Source: Selaginella moellendorffii (taxonomy: Eukaryota; Streptophyta; Lycopodiopsida; Selaginellales; Selaginellaceae). Taken from it: a stretch of DNA of 64,000 nt. The position numbers and the translations under genes were made by a program. Location: contig NW_003314265.1 of the NCBI RefSeq assembly GCF_000143415.4, positions 1,632,446 to 1,696,445 of the forward strand, in the 5' to 3' direction. The notes under the pieces are model-generated. The model searched no databases. It was not told the origin of the DNA and was given only the letters and a program-made list of their open reading frames with translations. Positions 10,961-23,251 of this stretch are shown here, piece after piece. The first letter of the stretch is position 1; every line of letters starts with the position of its first letter.

Positions 10961-12418
10961 AGTTTTTCATGGAAGGCTAAATATGGTTTTAAGCACTAAA
11001 ACAAACAAGATATGTGCATTTCCTTATTGGTTTTGGAAGAATATTTTACCCTTAAAATTGGATATTCTTGGTGTGAAAACATATATTCCCATGTGAAATC
11101 AAATATTCTCCAGGTGAAGATGCATATTCTGCACATGAAATCAAATATTCTTAAAGGATATTCTCCAGAATCTAGTGGTACCTAGCCATGTAAATGGCCC
11201 CTTAGATGACCATCCATAACCATTTATCTATACCCATTCATCATCTTTGAAATTTTGTGACTAAAAGCTTAGAATTTTTAAAATTCATTGACTTGCTTGT
11301 TATATTATATAGGCATAATTTAGCAATAAAAACACCATAGCTCCCTTTTAATTTCAAATAATAGAAACATTTTTGCATTGTTGTAGCTCAACAAAGGGTG
11401 GGGAGCTCAAAGATAGCTATGTAAAATGACACAAACCACAGAAATATTTTAAAACTATTCTAAAGTTTGTGGGATTTAAAGCTAGAATGCCTATAGCATT
11501 TGATGCTCATTGTAGAGCAATGTATGAAATTCATGGAATTCTATTGTTTTTTAATTATTTGAGATTTCAAAGTGCTTCAATACATAGTTGTTATTATTTG
11601 CAAAAAGGAACCAAAATTTCCTACTATATGCAGCGCTTAGAGGAAAGACAATAGGAATTTATTAAGAGTTAGTTGAGAGTTTATTTGTTTGTTAGGAATT
11701 TATTTTTAGAAAGTCATATAATCTTAGACATAATATACATTCATTTTTTGTAAGCTGATGAATTTAAACTTTCTAAGAGGTCATCTAACCTAGTAATACT
11801 CAAACTTAACAAAACCCTTAACTAATTGAAAATGAGGGTGCACTTTTATTCATGGGCATATTCTCTTTATATTTGAACTTTTATGAATTGTTTCTTGAAT
11901 TTTTTTTTTTTGTAAATTACACCCTTCTATGTTTCACTCACTAGTTCACCTAATATATAAAAAACTCAACCCAATGTTATAGCTAAAGTTAAAGGTGAAG
12001 TAAAGGAAAATTATGTCACAACTAAGGATGATATTAAGGTGTTTGAGGAGTTTGAGGGGCTTGGTTTCAGTCTTATTGACAATAACTTCATAGGCATCAA
12101 TTTCCAAATTCACCATTTACACTCATTATTTCAACAAACCTTTCCCAATTGTGACTAGTTTCTTCAAATTCTCCATACTTGTGAGCATACGTTTGGAGCT
12201 TTAAAAGTTTATTTATTTGGAGAGGGATACTTGCTAAACTATCTTTTGGAGAACTTTAGAAATGTGTTATTGGGCACAAATAGTAATTAATGATGCTCAC
12301 TAAAGGCATTTGGAAGAATATATAGAATATTTTAAATATTTAAATATTTTATTTTTGATAAATTTTTACTTCTAGAAAACTATAGATTTAATATAATAAA
12401 TATATTTGATAACACCAT
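10961..12418. other. AT-rich spacer, no gene seen
   Basis: AT-rich sequence with no convincing exon, RNA gene or complete transposon. It separates the gene island from the retrotransposon-rich block. Confidence 0.45.
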
Positions 12419-12690
12419 TGTAGCACATGTGATCATGAGATGATATTTACATATATTATCACTATAGATCTTTGGAAGATTGGGGGATAAATGAGGATAA
12501 AATAACCACTAAAGGCTTTTTTATCAAACAATTGTCTTTTTCTTAATTGGCTTAAGGGGAAAAATAAGGTGCATTATATATAGCAAATGATATGAGTTTG
12601 ATTTTTATTGATTAATGGCTATTTAAAATATAATATATTCTTAAGTAAGGTATATCTTACTCCTAAAATTGAAATCATACATATAGGGCA
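12419..12690 (+). mobile_element. TRIM relic (5' LTR plus start of internal)
   Basis: 12419-12578 is a diverged copy of the 162-bp LTR of the intact TRIM at 18275-19139, in the opposite orientation. The next about 110 bp match that element's internal leader (a direct match to the region right after its primer-binding site). The primer-binding site and the second LTR are lost. Confidence 0.65.
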
Positions 12691-12725
12691 TTTATAAGTA
12701 CGTCCTTCATTTTGTAGGGCATATA

Positions 12726-13878
12726 TGTCGCAAATGTGACTACGGGTATCAAAAATTATTTGTTAACTAATCATTTCAGATATTCTTTCCCTACCGCCAT
12801 GACGGCAAAATGTTAGTATTGTTAAACCCTTTATCAATTCTTCTTGTGCTAGTGGAGTTAATTGGGCATTTCAAGTGTACTTAGACCAAATGAGCATAAG
12901 GACAGAATTCCTACGTGTTATTAGCTAAGCATACTTAGCCCAGTAAGGAGTTCCCGTCTCGTTACGACTTGCACTGGCTAATGACACGAACCCTCATGTA
13001 TTAAAACTAGTCTCTCAATATTGTTGAATGATAACTTATTGTGTCTACCAAACACCCTCGCTATCATGCCCTTTGTGTTAATTTCATTCCGATCCTAAAT
13101 GCTATTTATGGAAAGTGTCTGGATTTGTTCATTTGGCATATTTACAGAATGTGGAGATTGTCTTAAACACAATGGTGTTCATTCCATATCCAAATTCGCA
13201 ATCTATGAACATTTTATATTTAGTAAGTTTCGAGCTTGTCCCAGAGACTAACTCCTGGTACTAAAGGAGGCTTAAGGTGAAAGCCTAAAGCATGCATTCC
13301 TTAGGGGGGTAGGGGGAAGGGAGGGTTATAGGGGGTTCTAAATGTACAATAGAGATAGTGGGTAGGTCGGGCATGGCTGACTAACCTGAGGCATAGTTTA
13401 GCTTTTGCTTGCATGCCTATTTTTGTTCTACGTTTGGCTTGGGTCTAAGTCTAAATTTCATACCATATTAGTTGGTGGAGTACCTATATCCCCACATTAG
13501 GCCATCAGTATGCTAAAATAGTGCTAAACTCCGTTTAGCTATATTTTGCATGCTGGTCCTAATATTAGGATGTTAAATGCTTTAAGACTATTCCAAGTCA
13601 CTCCGTACTCCTGTCCTTTCACTTCTTAGACTGTACACTTGAGAGTTGTTTCGTGCTCCAGTGTCATTGTTCCTTGGCTCCATGCTTAGGAGTTTGGCTT
13701 CGTTTTATTGTTTAGTGGCCCAAGGTCTTGAAACTCGGGTTTCACACTACTGACCTTTGGATACATGGCATATGGCATGTGGCATGTGACACATGGCACA
13801 TGGAGGGTTTATGTTGCGTTTCATGGTTATCCTATGGTAAATCATCATAGGATAAAGGGTAAAAACCACATGTGTTAC
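12726..13878 (+). repeat. Ty3/gypsy LTR, long subfamily (decayed)
   Basis: Begins TGTCGCAAATGTGAC and ends GTGTTACA, followed by TTTGGTATCAGAG, the primer-binding site for initiator tRNA-Met. About 1.15 kb. It matches 47858-49013 along its length and the first part of the 0.92-kb LTRs at 34816 and 28744. It is therefore the 5' LTR of a degenerate member of the same group. Confidence 0.8.
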
Positions 13879-15075
13879 ATTTGGTATCAGAGAATATGTC
13901 TCAATGACTACTATCCAATAAAATTGGGCAACTAGTCTTGTTGCATACGCAGAGATGAAAACGATGATCTGAGTGGGTACATATTTGGGTGCTAAGACTT
14001 CGCATTTGTTCTTTGGGTATGGATTTAGTTTCTTTTTTGTACCGTAATAATGTGAGCTTGCTCTTGGGCTCATAAGAGGGATTGAGTTGTATTGTTTTGC
14101 ACAAGTTTGCACTTGGGCTCATGAGTGAGGCACATTAGCAATTCAAGGTTACACTTTGAGTTGGCAAGATTAATGTTAACTTATCGGTGGTTCAATGAGT
14201 TGTTCCTTGTACCATGGGTGAAAGTAAACCTCCACTAGATTTGCTAAGAGTGGCAAATAGGTTGGTCCATAGCTGTTTAACACGGTACTAGTGGATCCTT
14301 CTTAGGTATGATTATAAGTGGATCAATCAAGACTATAGGGATTAGTCTATTGGTTCAAGTAGTCATTGCCGCGCTCTCTCATAAACTTTTCTTGGATAGG
14401 ACTAAAGGCAGTGCGAAAACAAGTTTAAGGTTTAATCAAAGATGAGATTGAAAAGAGAGTATCAGGGTAAAGGATCAAACACATAGATCATCTTTTCTTC
14501 TTGGAGAGATGATTCACAACAAGGTGTGACTCATTGCCCATGTTCACATTATGTAATCAATAATTCTTATCTTTATGCATGTTGGAAATAATGGTTTTAC
14601 AAGTGGTGAGTCATGGGATGGATAGTAGTGAAACACTAAACCATTCTGTCTAAGCTTGCTATTGAAGACTTGGGTTGCAATGCTCAATTCTTTTTTTGGG
14701 GAACCTTGTTATTGCTTCTTGAGTAGTTTGGTGTTGGAATACTTTTGAGTTTAGTCAGAAAGAGAGTGGCATGAGCTTATTCGTGTTGTGAACAAAATTT
14801 AATGGTGTTGGGTGTTGTAAATCTTCATCGGTCGAGTGTGGCATTTATGTTACATTTTGTCAAATCGAGTTGACACTTGATATTCACATAAATAATGACA
14901 TGAGCATTGCTCGTGATGTTGCTCAATTGATGATCAAGTTATTGTGATTTTCATATCATATCCATATGATAGTGAGTAATGTGTTTACAAAATTGTTTGA
15001 TTAAATGATGATCAACCCCAAAGTGGTTGATAGTGAGCTAGTCTATTTGCACGTAGTAGCATTATAGTAACTTTG
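13879..15075 (+). mobile_element. Degenerate gypsy internal region
   Basis: Starts with the tRNA-Met primer-binding site and a leader that resembles the one behind the intact LTR at 35737 (shared GTTGCATACGCAGAGA). Beyond about 14000 it has no open frame and no recognisable gag-pol motif. It is cut off by the element beginning at 15076. Confidence 0.5.
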
Positions 15076-16059
15076 TGTAAGTGACTAAAATTTTTATTCT
15101 ACTTTAGTCACTTAACCACACCTCCGACCACTTGGAAGTCTCACTCACCACCTCTATAATTCCTATCCCAGACTTGGGGACTTGCTAGCCCCAAGAATAT
15201 CATCCATGCCACTCAACCATTGCACTTGGTTCAAGTGCTTCACATGTCCAATCCCATGACTGACATCTAAAGGTACCACTAACATATTAGTTTGTTACGC
15301 TAAGGCTATGCCCATTCACCTTTGTCACATCGGTGATCCAACACCACCTACATCCCAGTCTCGTTTCTCAAAGACTGGGCCATCCATCCATGAGTGATCT
15401 TCCTAAATCCACTTCTTAGCATCTTTAGGATGCTCATAGACATAGAGAATAACCTTCCCCAATATCCCTTTTTCAATCCCCACCAAGTCCCTTTCTATTC
15501 TTGGCCGTGTTCTCCAACACTACTATTGGGTCAAGGCCTATAGGCTCGACCACTAAGTCCCACTGTCTTCTGAGACATCCTTATTATGTGATTATATCTT
15601 TGGTCACTACACTAGAAGACTACTCCTTTTCCTTTCCACAGTTCGGGACTTTAGGACAACATTTCGGAACACTGTGGCACTACACGAGCCTCATAGGTAC
15701 TCTCCCCACCTTCCAACTTTTGGGTGCTCTAGCCATGGGCTTCAATGAGCCACACTAAGTATCTAAGTAGGTAGTGCCACCCATGCTTGGATTAAAAGTA
15801 TTGACCATTCGATTTCCCGAGGCAGCTAGAGCCGGCTCTTGAACTCTTCACCAAGCTATCCTGTTTGTCTATCCATATTCACTCTAGTTTTGGACTCCTC
15901 AATGGTTTTATCATCACCCAACACGTGGGTATAGCCTTCCTTAGTCACATTGGCCTTTCCTGGCCAAACTGGTTCCACTGGGGTCCTCCCCTTACTATAC
16001 TTTTGGAGCTCACCAAACCCCCTAGGGTCTGGGAGATGAACGCTTTGGGCTTTCACCTT
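15076..16059 (-). repeat. LTR (3' LTR on minus strand)
   Basis: Direct repeat of 21326-22310. Both contain the sequence around ACTTTAGTCACTTA, a run of short gene-free text, and end at CTTTCACCTT. The LTR shares the motif GTGAAAGCCCAAAGCG (minus strand) with the chromodomain gypsy LTRs, suggesting distant relationship. Confidence 0.7.
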
Positions 16060-16470
16060 CAGACTCAGACTTGGACGTGAACTCAGACTCGGATTTGAAC
16101 TCAGACTCGGTCTCGAACTCAGTCTCGGTCTTGGTCTCAGACTTGATCTTGATCTCAGTCTCGGTCTTAGTCTTGGTCTCGGTCTCGGTCTCGGCCTTGT
16201 CCTCGGACTCCATCTCGGACTCCATCTCAGGTCCATCTTGGACTCCATCTCAAGTCCATCTTGGACTCCATCTCTAGTCCATCTCGAACTCCATCTCGGG
16301 CATCTTAGACTCCATCTTGGACTCCATCTCGAGTCCATCTTAGACTTCATCTTGGACTCCATCTCGGGTTCATCTCGAACTCCATCCCAGACTTCATCTC
16401 AAACTCTATCTCGGGTCCATCTCGGACTCTATTTCGGACTCCATCTCGGATTCCATCTCAGGTCCATCTT
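16060..16470. repeat. Purine/pyrimidine-biased minisatellite next to LTR
   Basis: Imperfect short units, first CTCGGTCTTGGT-like hexamers and then GGACTCCATCTC-type units of about 17-19 bp repeated more than 12 times. On the minus strand they are strongly purine-rich and sit exactly where the polypurine tract of the 15076-22310 element should be. Open frames here on both strands are consequences of the repeat. Confidence 0.75.
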
Positions 16471-18274
16471 GACACTTCCACATGTCATGTGTTGGTCCTT
16501 TTATGTCCTTTTTTTAGACTCACTTATTACTCACTTTGAACTTGTTTCTCGAGCCCTTCTTTGGGGAGTTCCACTCCCGCTTTTGACTTTTCAAGTTAGT
16601 GCTTTTAGTTCAAATGTGTTACACTCATTTGGCTTCTGCTTCAGCCACTACCACATAACACCCTTTTGGCTCCACTTTTGGGGCTCTGGGATTTGTGTTT
16701 CACAACTCCACCACCCATAAACGAAGTTTAATATCCTCATCGAATAATAAACCATTTTATAAAGTAACCCCATCATGGATTACCATTTTTCATCCTTGGG
16801 ACCTAGCCAATATTCATTAATCGTTTGACACCAAAGGCTCACCATGCTTTGCCTATCCTCTAAGGAGAATAGTCTCTTCAACTTAGAGATTCATTAGACC
16901 ATTTGTGGTGGTTCTCTCCCTTTATTTGATTTAAACCCATTAGAGACATTATCTTTATCTCCATCTCACTACTCATTCTCGAGTAGTCTCAACTTTTATC
17001 AACATAGCCATTGTATTTTGGAACTTTTATTTTGACTTCTCAAGTTAGTTTCTTGAGTGTTTCTGACATCTTGCATTGCATGTATTGTGCAATCTCTACT
17101 TTCCTATCGTAGGAAGTTTTCTATTTGAGGGCACCATCATCCTCTCTTCTATTTCGTGCCACATTTGACATTAAGTTTCAATTATCATAATTTATACTAG
17201 GGCTGTCTATAGCCTTATCATTTAGCTACTTTGTTACTCCCTCCCTTGGAGCTTCTACTTGTGCCAAATTGGAGTATTAGAAATCCATCTTTGGAAATAT
17301 ATACCTTTCTCACAATTTATTAGCATCCAACACTTTAGTGTTTCATGCCTAACTTGCTATTTAGATCCCTTTTAATGAATCTCATAGCACTTTTTTGGTT
17401 ATTAGTTTTTTACTCCTATCCTTTGATTGTTGCACCAAACAACATAAGATCACTACCTCCATCCTCAAGGTATCCTTTCTATTCCATAGCAAAGACTTTG
17501 TTTTTGACAAGTCTAGAGGGTGTTCCTTTTAGTAAGTTTCTTTAGCATTTTTGCTATAGGCTCTATCCATGGCCTAACTTTGTGACCCTCCCATAAGTCT
17601 TTCTTAGAAACTACTTTCTTGGACTCACCATATTATCACATCGACACCACTCATTTCCATTAGATGTCCTTTTCACTTGGTCGCCTTGACCAAGTCACCC
17701 TCTTACTAATAGTTCAAATTAACACTTTGAACTAGGAATCTTATTCTTTAACCCAAATAAGAACCTTGTCTTTGTTTAGCCACAAAATCATGTAGTGATA
17801 TTATCTTGATACCTTAACAGGTTTGCTAATAGAAACTAAGTCTTCTAAACCTTTTAACTTGTTAACTATGAGCCCAGGGGCATCCCCCACACTTGGTGGT
17901 GCGCACAAACTAGCCCTTCTGGCCAAGAATCCATAACAACTGAGACTGATCTCATTCACCATGACCTTGGTGCTAATTGCATCAAAGTGTTCAAGGTAGA
18001 TATGCCAAGCTTTCACACTAGGCAATCTAATCGTGTATTAAGACTCCGAGGCATCCCTCGCTTGACGGTTACTCAAATCAATATCCTCATATTCCAAACC
18101 ATCACCATGCCTTAGTGATTTGAGACTCGAACCCAAGCACTAGAGGGTTGGGACTCGAACTCAACCTCCGTATATGCATCTACAAACAACATCACCCAGG
18201 ATGCTTAACATGGGGGGTCAATTGCACCAATTTATACCTAAAACGCACTATAAATCATAGTTTAGGAACCTAGT

Positions 18275-19139
18275 TGTAGCGCACCTTATCTCTCTCCCCT
18301 TAAGCCAACTGGAAAAGGGGCAATTGTTTGATGAGAGAGCCCTTAGTGGCTATTTTATCCCCATTTATCCCCCAAGGTTCCAAAGATCCACGGTGACAAT
18401 ATATCCAAATCTCATCCCATGATCACATGCGTTACACTCACCCCCCCTTCAGAGATGTCAATGTCCTCATTGACTATTGACTAACAACCCCTACTGAGCC
18501 AAGGGGAACCAACACCTCCATTTCCGCACTGAATCTACCAATCCTTCCATTGTGTAGACTAGCTATTCCATGTGAGGCAACTAGTCATCCACCCGTACCG
18601 CAGTCCCACGGTGGATACCTTCGTCTGGGATGCTCCACAAGAGGAAGGACGTACGCATGGGCATCATGTGAGGCAACTAGTCATCCACCCGTACCGCAGT
18701 CCCACGGTGGATACCTTCGTCTGGGATGCTCCACAAGAGGAAGGACATACGCATGGGCATCATGTGAGGCAACTAGTCATCCACCCGTACCGCAGTCCCA
18801 CGGTGGATACCTTCGTCTGGGATGCTCCACAAGAGGAAGGACGTACGCATGGATGCCCAATATGTACGATTTTTCTAATTTAGGGGTAGGAATATACCTT
18901 GCTCAAGGGTATATTATATTTTTAAGTAGCCACTAATCAATGGGAATCGAACCCGTGCCATTTGCTCTGATACCAACTGTAACGCACCTTATCTCTCTCC
19001 CCTTAAGCCAACTGGAAAAGGGGCAATTGCTTGATGAGAGAGCCCTTAGTGGCTATTTTATCCCCATTTATCCCCTAAGGTTCCAAGGATCCACGGTGAC
19101 AGTATATCCAAATCTCATCCCATGATCACATGCGCTACA
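18275..19139 (-). mobile_element. Complete TRIM retrotransposon
   Basis: An 865-bp non-autonomous LTR element. Two 162-bp LTRs (18275-18436 and 18978-19139) are flanked by a perfect 5-bp target duplication CTAGT (18270-18274 and 19140-19144). On the minus strand the 5' LTR is followed by TTGGTATCAGAG (18965-18976), the initiator tRNA-Met primer-binding site. The 3' LTR is preceded by a G-run polypurine tract (about 18437-18454). The 540-bp interior has no gag or pol. Its middle is a three-unit 96-bp tandem repeat. LTR ends and PPT resemble those of the chromodomain gypsy element in this window, the likely helper. The intact ends and duplication make this a confident call. Confidence 0.93.
18571..18855. 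repeat. Three 96-bp tandem repeats inside the TRIM
   Basis: Near-identical units start at 18571, 18667 and 18763. 96 bp is a whole number of codons, so all frames stay open and two overlapping plus-strand frames of 103 and 128 codons result. I see no known domain in either. The units differ by a single base or so, pointing to recent amplification. Confidence 0.9.
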
Positions 19140-21325
19140 CTAGTTCCTCCAAACTACCAAGTCTTTTCACTTGACAAGTCTGTGATTATGCATGGACTCC
19201 TCTAGGCTTGGCTTCATAACCACCCTTTTTTGAAGTCAATAGCTTCAACTATTTTTTGTTTCCCTCGACTTGCCAATCTCGCTTAGCAAGTTATAATTAG
19301 TGTAACATAGTTTTCTGTATAAGCGTGAAAGTCCTTAATCATTAACTTTTGTTCAAAACTATATCTTTGAACACTTAAAGACTATTTCCCCAACCTTGAT
19401 AGCCTCACATCATTGTAAGTTTCAAGACCATGCTTCTGCTGCATTACTTTAATTTTGTGCATTTTATAAACCATTTATATTTTTTGTTTTAGATACTAAT
19501 CTACCTAGAATTGTCTTTAGAAACCATGAAGGGACTCTATCCTTTAGCTTGCTAAGACTTCTCTCTTTATAAGACCTCTCTCTTTTGCAAGTTTTATAAT
19601 TGCTATATGGTCTAACATGGACAATTCTATACTTTAGACTCTTCATGGCCTAACAATTGTTAATAACAATATGTTCGAGTACCTATTTGATTTTCCACTC
19701 CCGACTTGCATAATCACCTTTAGTTATGCATTTTGATTTCTATGATTCAATTTTATCCCTTTATTACTTGCTTTTTGGCTTTATACCTTCTCTTTAGGTA
19801 TTCTCCTCCCATCCAAGAGGGTAGTTTTGCACTTACTACCATGCCTTAGCAACTATTCTTAGAGATAAACCTACTCAATAACTTAGAGAGTGGTTTTTCA
19901 ATCTGGATGTGTTCACCGTATAATCCCACACATCAGAATTAATGTCGCTACGTAGGGGCCTCTTTACACTCATTGCAATCCATGCTAAAATCCCTTTTTG
20001 GCTTTATCCAATTCGGATAGACAAACTTCTCCCGTCTTTGTAACGTTGGATGTTGGATAGCACTTTTTATCCATTATTCACTACAGGCTTAATCCCTTGG
20101 GCTTTATCTAACATCCTCATGATTCCAAACACCACTCTCTGATGTTTTAGAGTGTTTTAGTGTCTCAATTATGATCTTCTTTAACAATGAGCATTTCCCT
20201 TTATAACATTGATCTGCCAACTTGACCTCAAGGTATCACACCTTAGCACATTTGGTGTCTCCACACCATTAGCTCCACGAACCTACCTTTACGACATTTC
20301 CCACTTATGTTTAGATCTTTGTTAGATCAACATAGTTGTTTCTCATGCCAACTATCAGTTAGCACCACACCATAGTGTTCACACACAACTCTAAGTCAAA
20401 GTTGTTTTCTTCTAGGAACACCACTTTCTACGACTTTAGTATAGCATCTTATGCCATCAATGAAATACACACTGTTCTCATACTTGGATCTTATGATCCT
20501 CCCCATCCTTCGTGGGGTATAACATACCTCAGTCCAAATGTTTCTACTAATCTCTTAGAACCATTCCTTGACTCCATTTGAGTCATCTAGCTTTTTGGAC
20601 TTTGCTAATCCGACAATCTATAAGGTCCTAGCCTCCTGGCTACTTTTTAGGTGTTAGCTCATTAGAATACATTTTCTTGTATTCATGTCCTACTCACAAG
20701 GACCATCTTTGCAAGTGTTATTCCGACACTTGATTATTTTCCATTCCATATGGGCTACCTTTGCCCCTTAGGACTATCTGTCCATATGATGAGAATATCA
20801 ACTCATCCTCTAAGTACACCGCCAGTCCTTGGGTTTTTTCTAGCATTTATAAAAGGTAGTCTCAATTACCATTTCAAAAACTTATGTCCTCATTCATATT
20901 TGACCTCTTATGGTCATTAATTCTAGTCTAAAATTTATAAGCACTAACCTTAATTATATAAGGATAATTTTGTGACTCCTTTATTATTTTGGAGTCTTCA
21001 TCTTTTTTGTGATCCCAAATATAGTTTTTTACCACAACTACACTAGCCAATTTATTACTTCAAATGCTCATCTGGATCACATCCTTAACTCTCTAAGGAA
21101 AACCTTATATTGTTCCCAAGATCCTAGGCATTCCCAAATTGACCCCTTTTTTATCCACCACATTGCCAACATGTTCATTTATAAATTAAGGTGGAGAGTT
21201 ATGCCCTTTCGACATACTACTTCTCAAGGATAGGCCCACTCTTGGGACTTTCTAATGCCAAGACAAGTGATGATATACTTGACCACCAACAAAAGTTAGA
21301 CTAAAGAATAACTCTAATACCAAAT

Positions 21326-22310
21326 TATAAGTGACTAAATTTTTCATTCTACTTTAGTCACTTAATTACACCTCTGACCACTTGAAGGAGTTTCACTCAC
21401 TACCTCCATAAGTCTTATTCCAGACTTGGGGACTTGCTCACCCCGAGAATGGCATCCATGCCACTCAACCATTGCACTTGGTCCAAGTGCTCCATATGTC
21501 CCATCTCATGAGGTATTACCAACATACCAACCTATTACACTAAGGATATGCCCATTCACTTTTGTCACATCAGTGATCCAACACCACCTACATTCCAATC
21601 TCGTTTTTTAAAGACTAGGCCATTTGTCTATGAGTGATCATCTTAAATCCACTCATTAGCATCCTTAGGATGCTTGCAGACATAAGGAACAACCTTCTCT
21701 AATATCCTTTTTTTGGTGCCCACCATATCTTTTTCTGTCCTTGGCCGTGTTTTCCAACACTGCCACTAGGTCAAGGCCCACAAGCCTAACTACTAAGTCC
21801 CACTGTCCTCTAGGACATCCTCACAATATAACTGTATCTTTGGTCACTACACCAGAAGATTGCTCCTTTTCCTTTCCACAGTTCTGGACTTTGGGATAAC
21901 ATTTTAGAATACCGTGGCCCTACACGAGCCTCATGGGTACTTTCCCCACTTTCCACCTTTGGGTGCTCTAGCCATGGGCTTAGAGTGAGGTTCCGATGAG
22001 CCACACTCAGTATCTAAGTAGGTAGTGCCACTCACACTTGGATTAGGAGTATTGACCATTCGATTTCCCAAGGCAACTAGAGCCGACTCTTAAACACTTC
22101 ACCAAGCTACCCCGCTTGTTTGTCCATATTCACTTTAGTTTTAAACTCTTTAGTGGTTTTATCATCACCCAACACATAGGTATAGCCTTCTTTGGTCACA
22201 TTGGCCTTTCCTAGCCAAATTGGCTCTATTAAGGTCCTCCCCTTAATATACTTTTAGAGCTCACCAAACCCCCCAAGGTTTAGAAGACAAACACTTTGGA
22301 CTTTCACCTT
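21326..22310 (-). repeat. LTR (5' LTR on minus strand)
   Basis: Partner of 15076-16059. Primer-binding-site complement lies at 21312-21323 directly inside it. Its outer end abuts the sequence TAGGCCACATACAAGTGGGAC, which is homologous to 34066-34087 in a different gypsy family; this is the junction with an older element. Confidence 0.7.
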
Positions 22311-22870
22311 TAGGCCACATACAAGTGGGACAATAATAATGTTATAATTCCATCATCCACCTATAAAGTATAAAGTGGATAACTTGGTGTTAGTTTGTTT
22401 TCCCAATCTTATGATATATTGTTTATCTAAAGGGCTCTTTACTTAGTGGAAGGGATTGTATTGGGTGTTGTAGCAACTTAGGCGAGTTTAACATGACATT
22501 TAATAGGTTGATCCTCTAATAATTGTGCATATGTAATGGATGAAACACTTTATATAAAGGGATTATGAGAATTGACACCATTTACAAATCCTTCAATACC
22601 TCCTCCTTATATTCCTCCAAATCTCAACCATCAATCAAAGAACCTTAATTGCCTTCTAACTTTTCAAGAGGAGGGGATAATATGAAGTTTAGATATACGA
22701 CTATGATGCTATATACTATTGTTAGTGTAATGGAATTCTAATAGCTATTTGGAAGATAGAAATGTATATATTAATTAGCCTAAAAGTTCTAACTTATATA
22801 CAAGAGCGAATGGTCTAGATTGAAACCAATCTAATAACTATTATTAATATATGGCATTATAGCTGTACAC
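22311..22870 (+). mobile_element. Short-LTR gypsy 3' fragment with hybrid LTR
   Basis: 22311-22680 is homologous to 34066-34467, the C-terminal end and 3' region of the element at 31412-34642. It is followed by an LTR that starts in plus orientation (22681-22745) and then switches to the reverse complement of the same LTR family (about 22746-22870). That makes a head-to-head chimera where a minus-strand element begins. Confidence 0.6.
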
Positions 22871-23251
22871 TTGAACCTCATATATATATATATTCTTCTA
22901 CCTTCCATTAAGAAGAACTTTTGTCTTGTTGAGTTTCTATCACCTGTGTTAGAGCTTCAAATCACTCCAAATTACTGGGTATTTAGCCTTATTGTTCATT
23001 AAAGAAATTTATTTAGATAGAAACACGTGGAATGTTGGCTCTTTTGGGACATATAACCACTATGTGACAACTTATTATAGTTCTAAATATTACTATAAAT
23101 TAAAGATATTATTTATGTCATTATTTACTAAATTATTGCAGCATTTAAGTGGTAATCTAATATAATTTTGAATAAAACTAAATCAAATAATGGAAAAATT
23201 ATTAAATTATTTCTATATATATTATATTATGTGTTTTATCAACATGTACTA

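Larger units (their letters stand above)
15076..22310 (-). mobile_element. Decayed 7.2-kb LTR retrotransposon
   Basis: Two direct repeats of about 985 bp (15076-16059 and 21326-22310) flank a 5.3-kb interior. On the minus strand the right repeat is the 5' LTR: just inside it, 21312-21323 is complementary to TTGGTATTAGAG, a one-mismatch tRNA-Met primer-binding site. LTR ends toward the site are TGTAAGTGAC and TATAAGTGAC. The interior (16470-18270 and 19145-21311) has no intact gag or pol frame, and I cannot name a protein domain in it. A TRIM is nested at 18275-19139. The outer boundary near 16059/22310 does not show a clean TG, so the true LTR edge is uncertain. Confidence 0.7.

Noticed and set aside
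15856-16362. 168-codon frame resembling an Arg/Ser-rich splicing factor, and a Ser/Asp/Val frame opposite
   Set aside because: Both are translations of the short-unit minisatellite beside the LTR; no start context, exon borders or conserved domain.
18571-18855. Possible CRISPR array or coding repeat
   Set aside because: Only three directly adjoining 96-bp units with no spacers, lying inside an LTR element of a plant nuclear genome.
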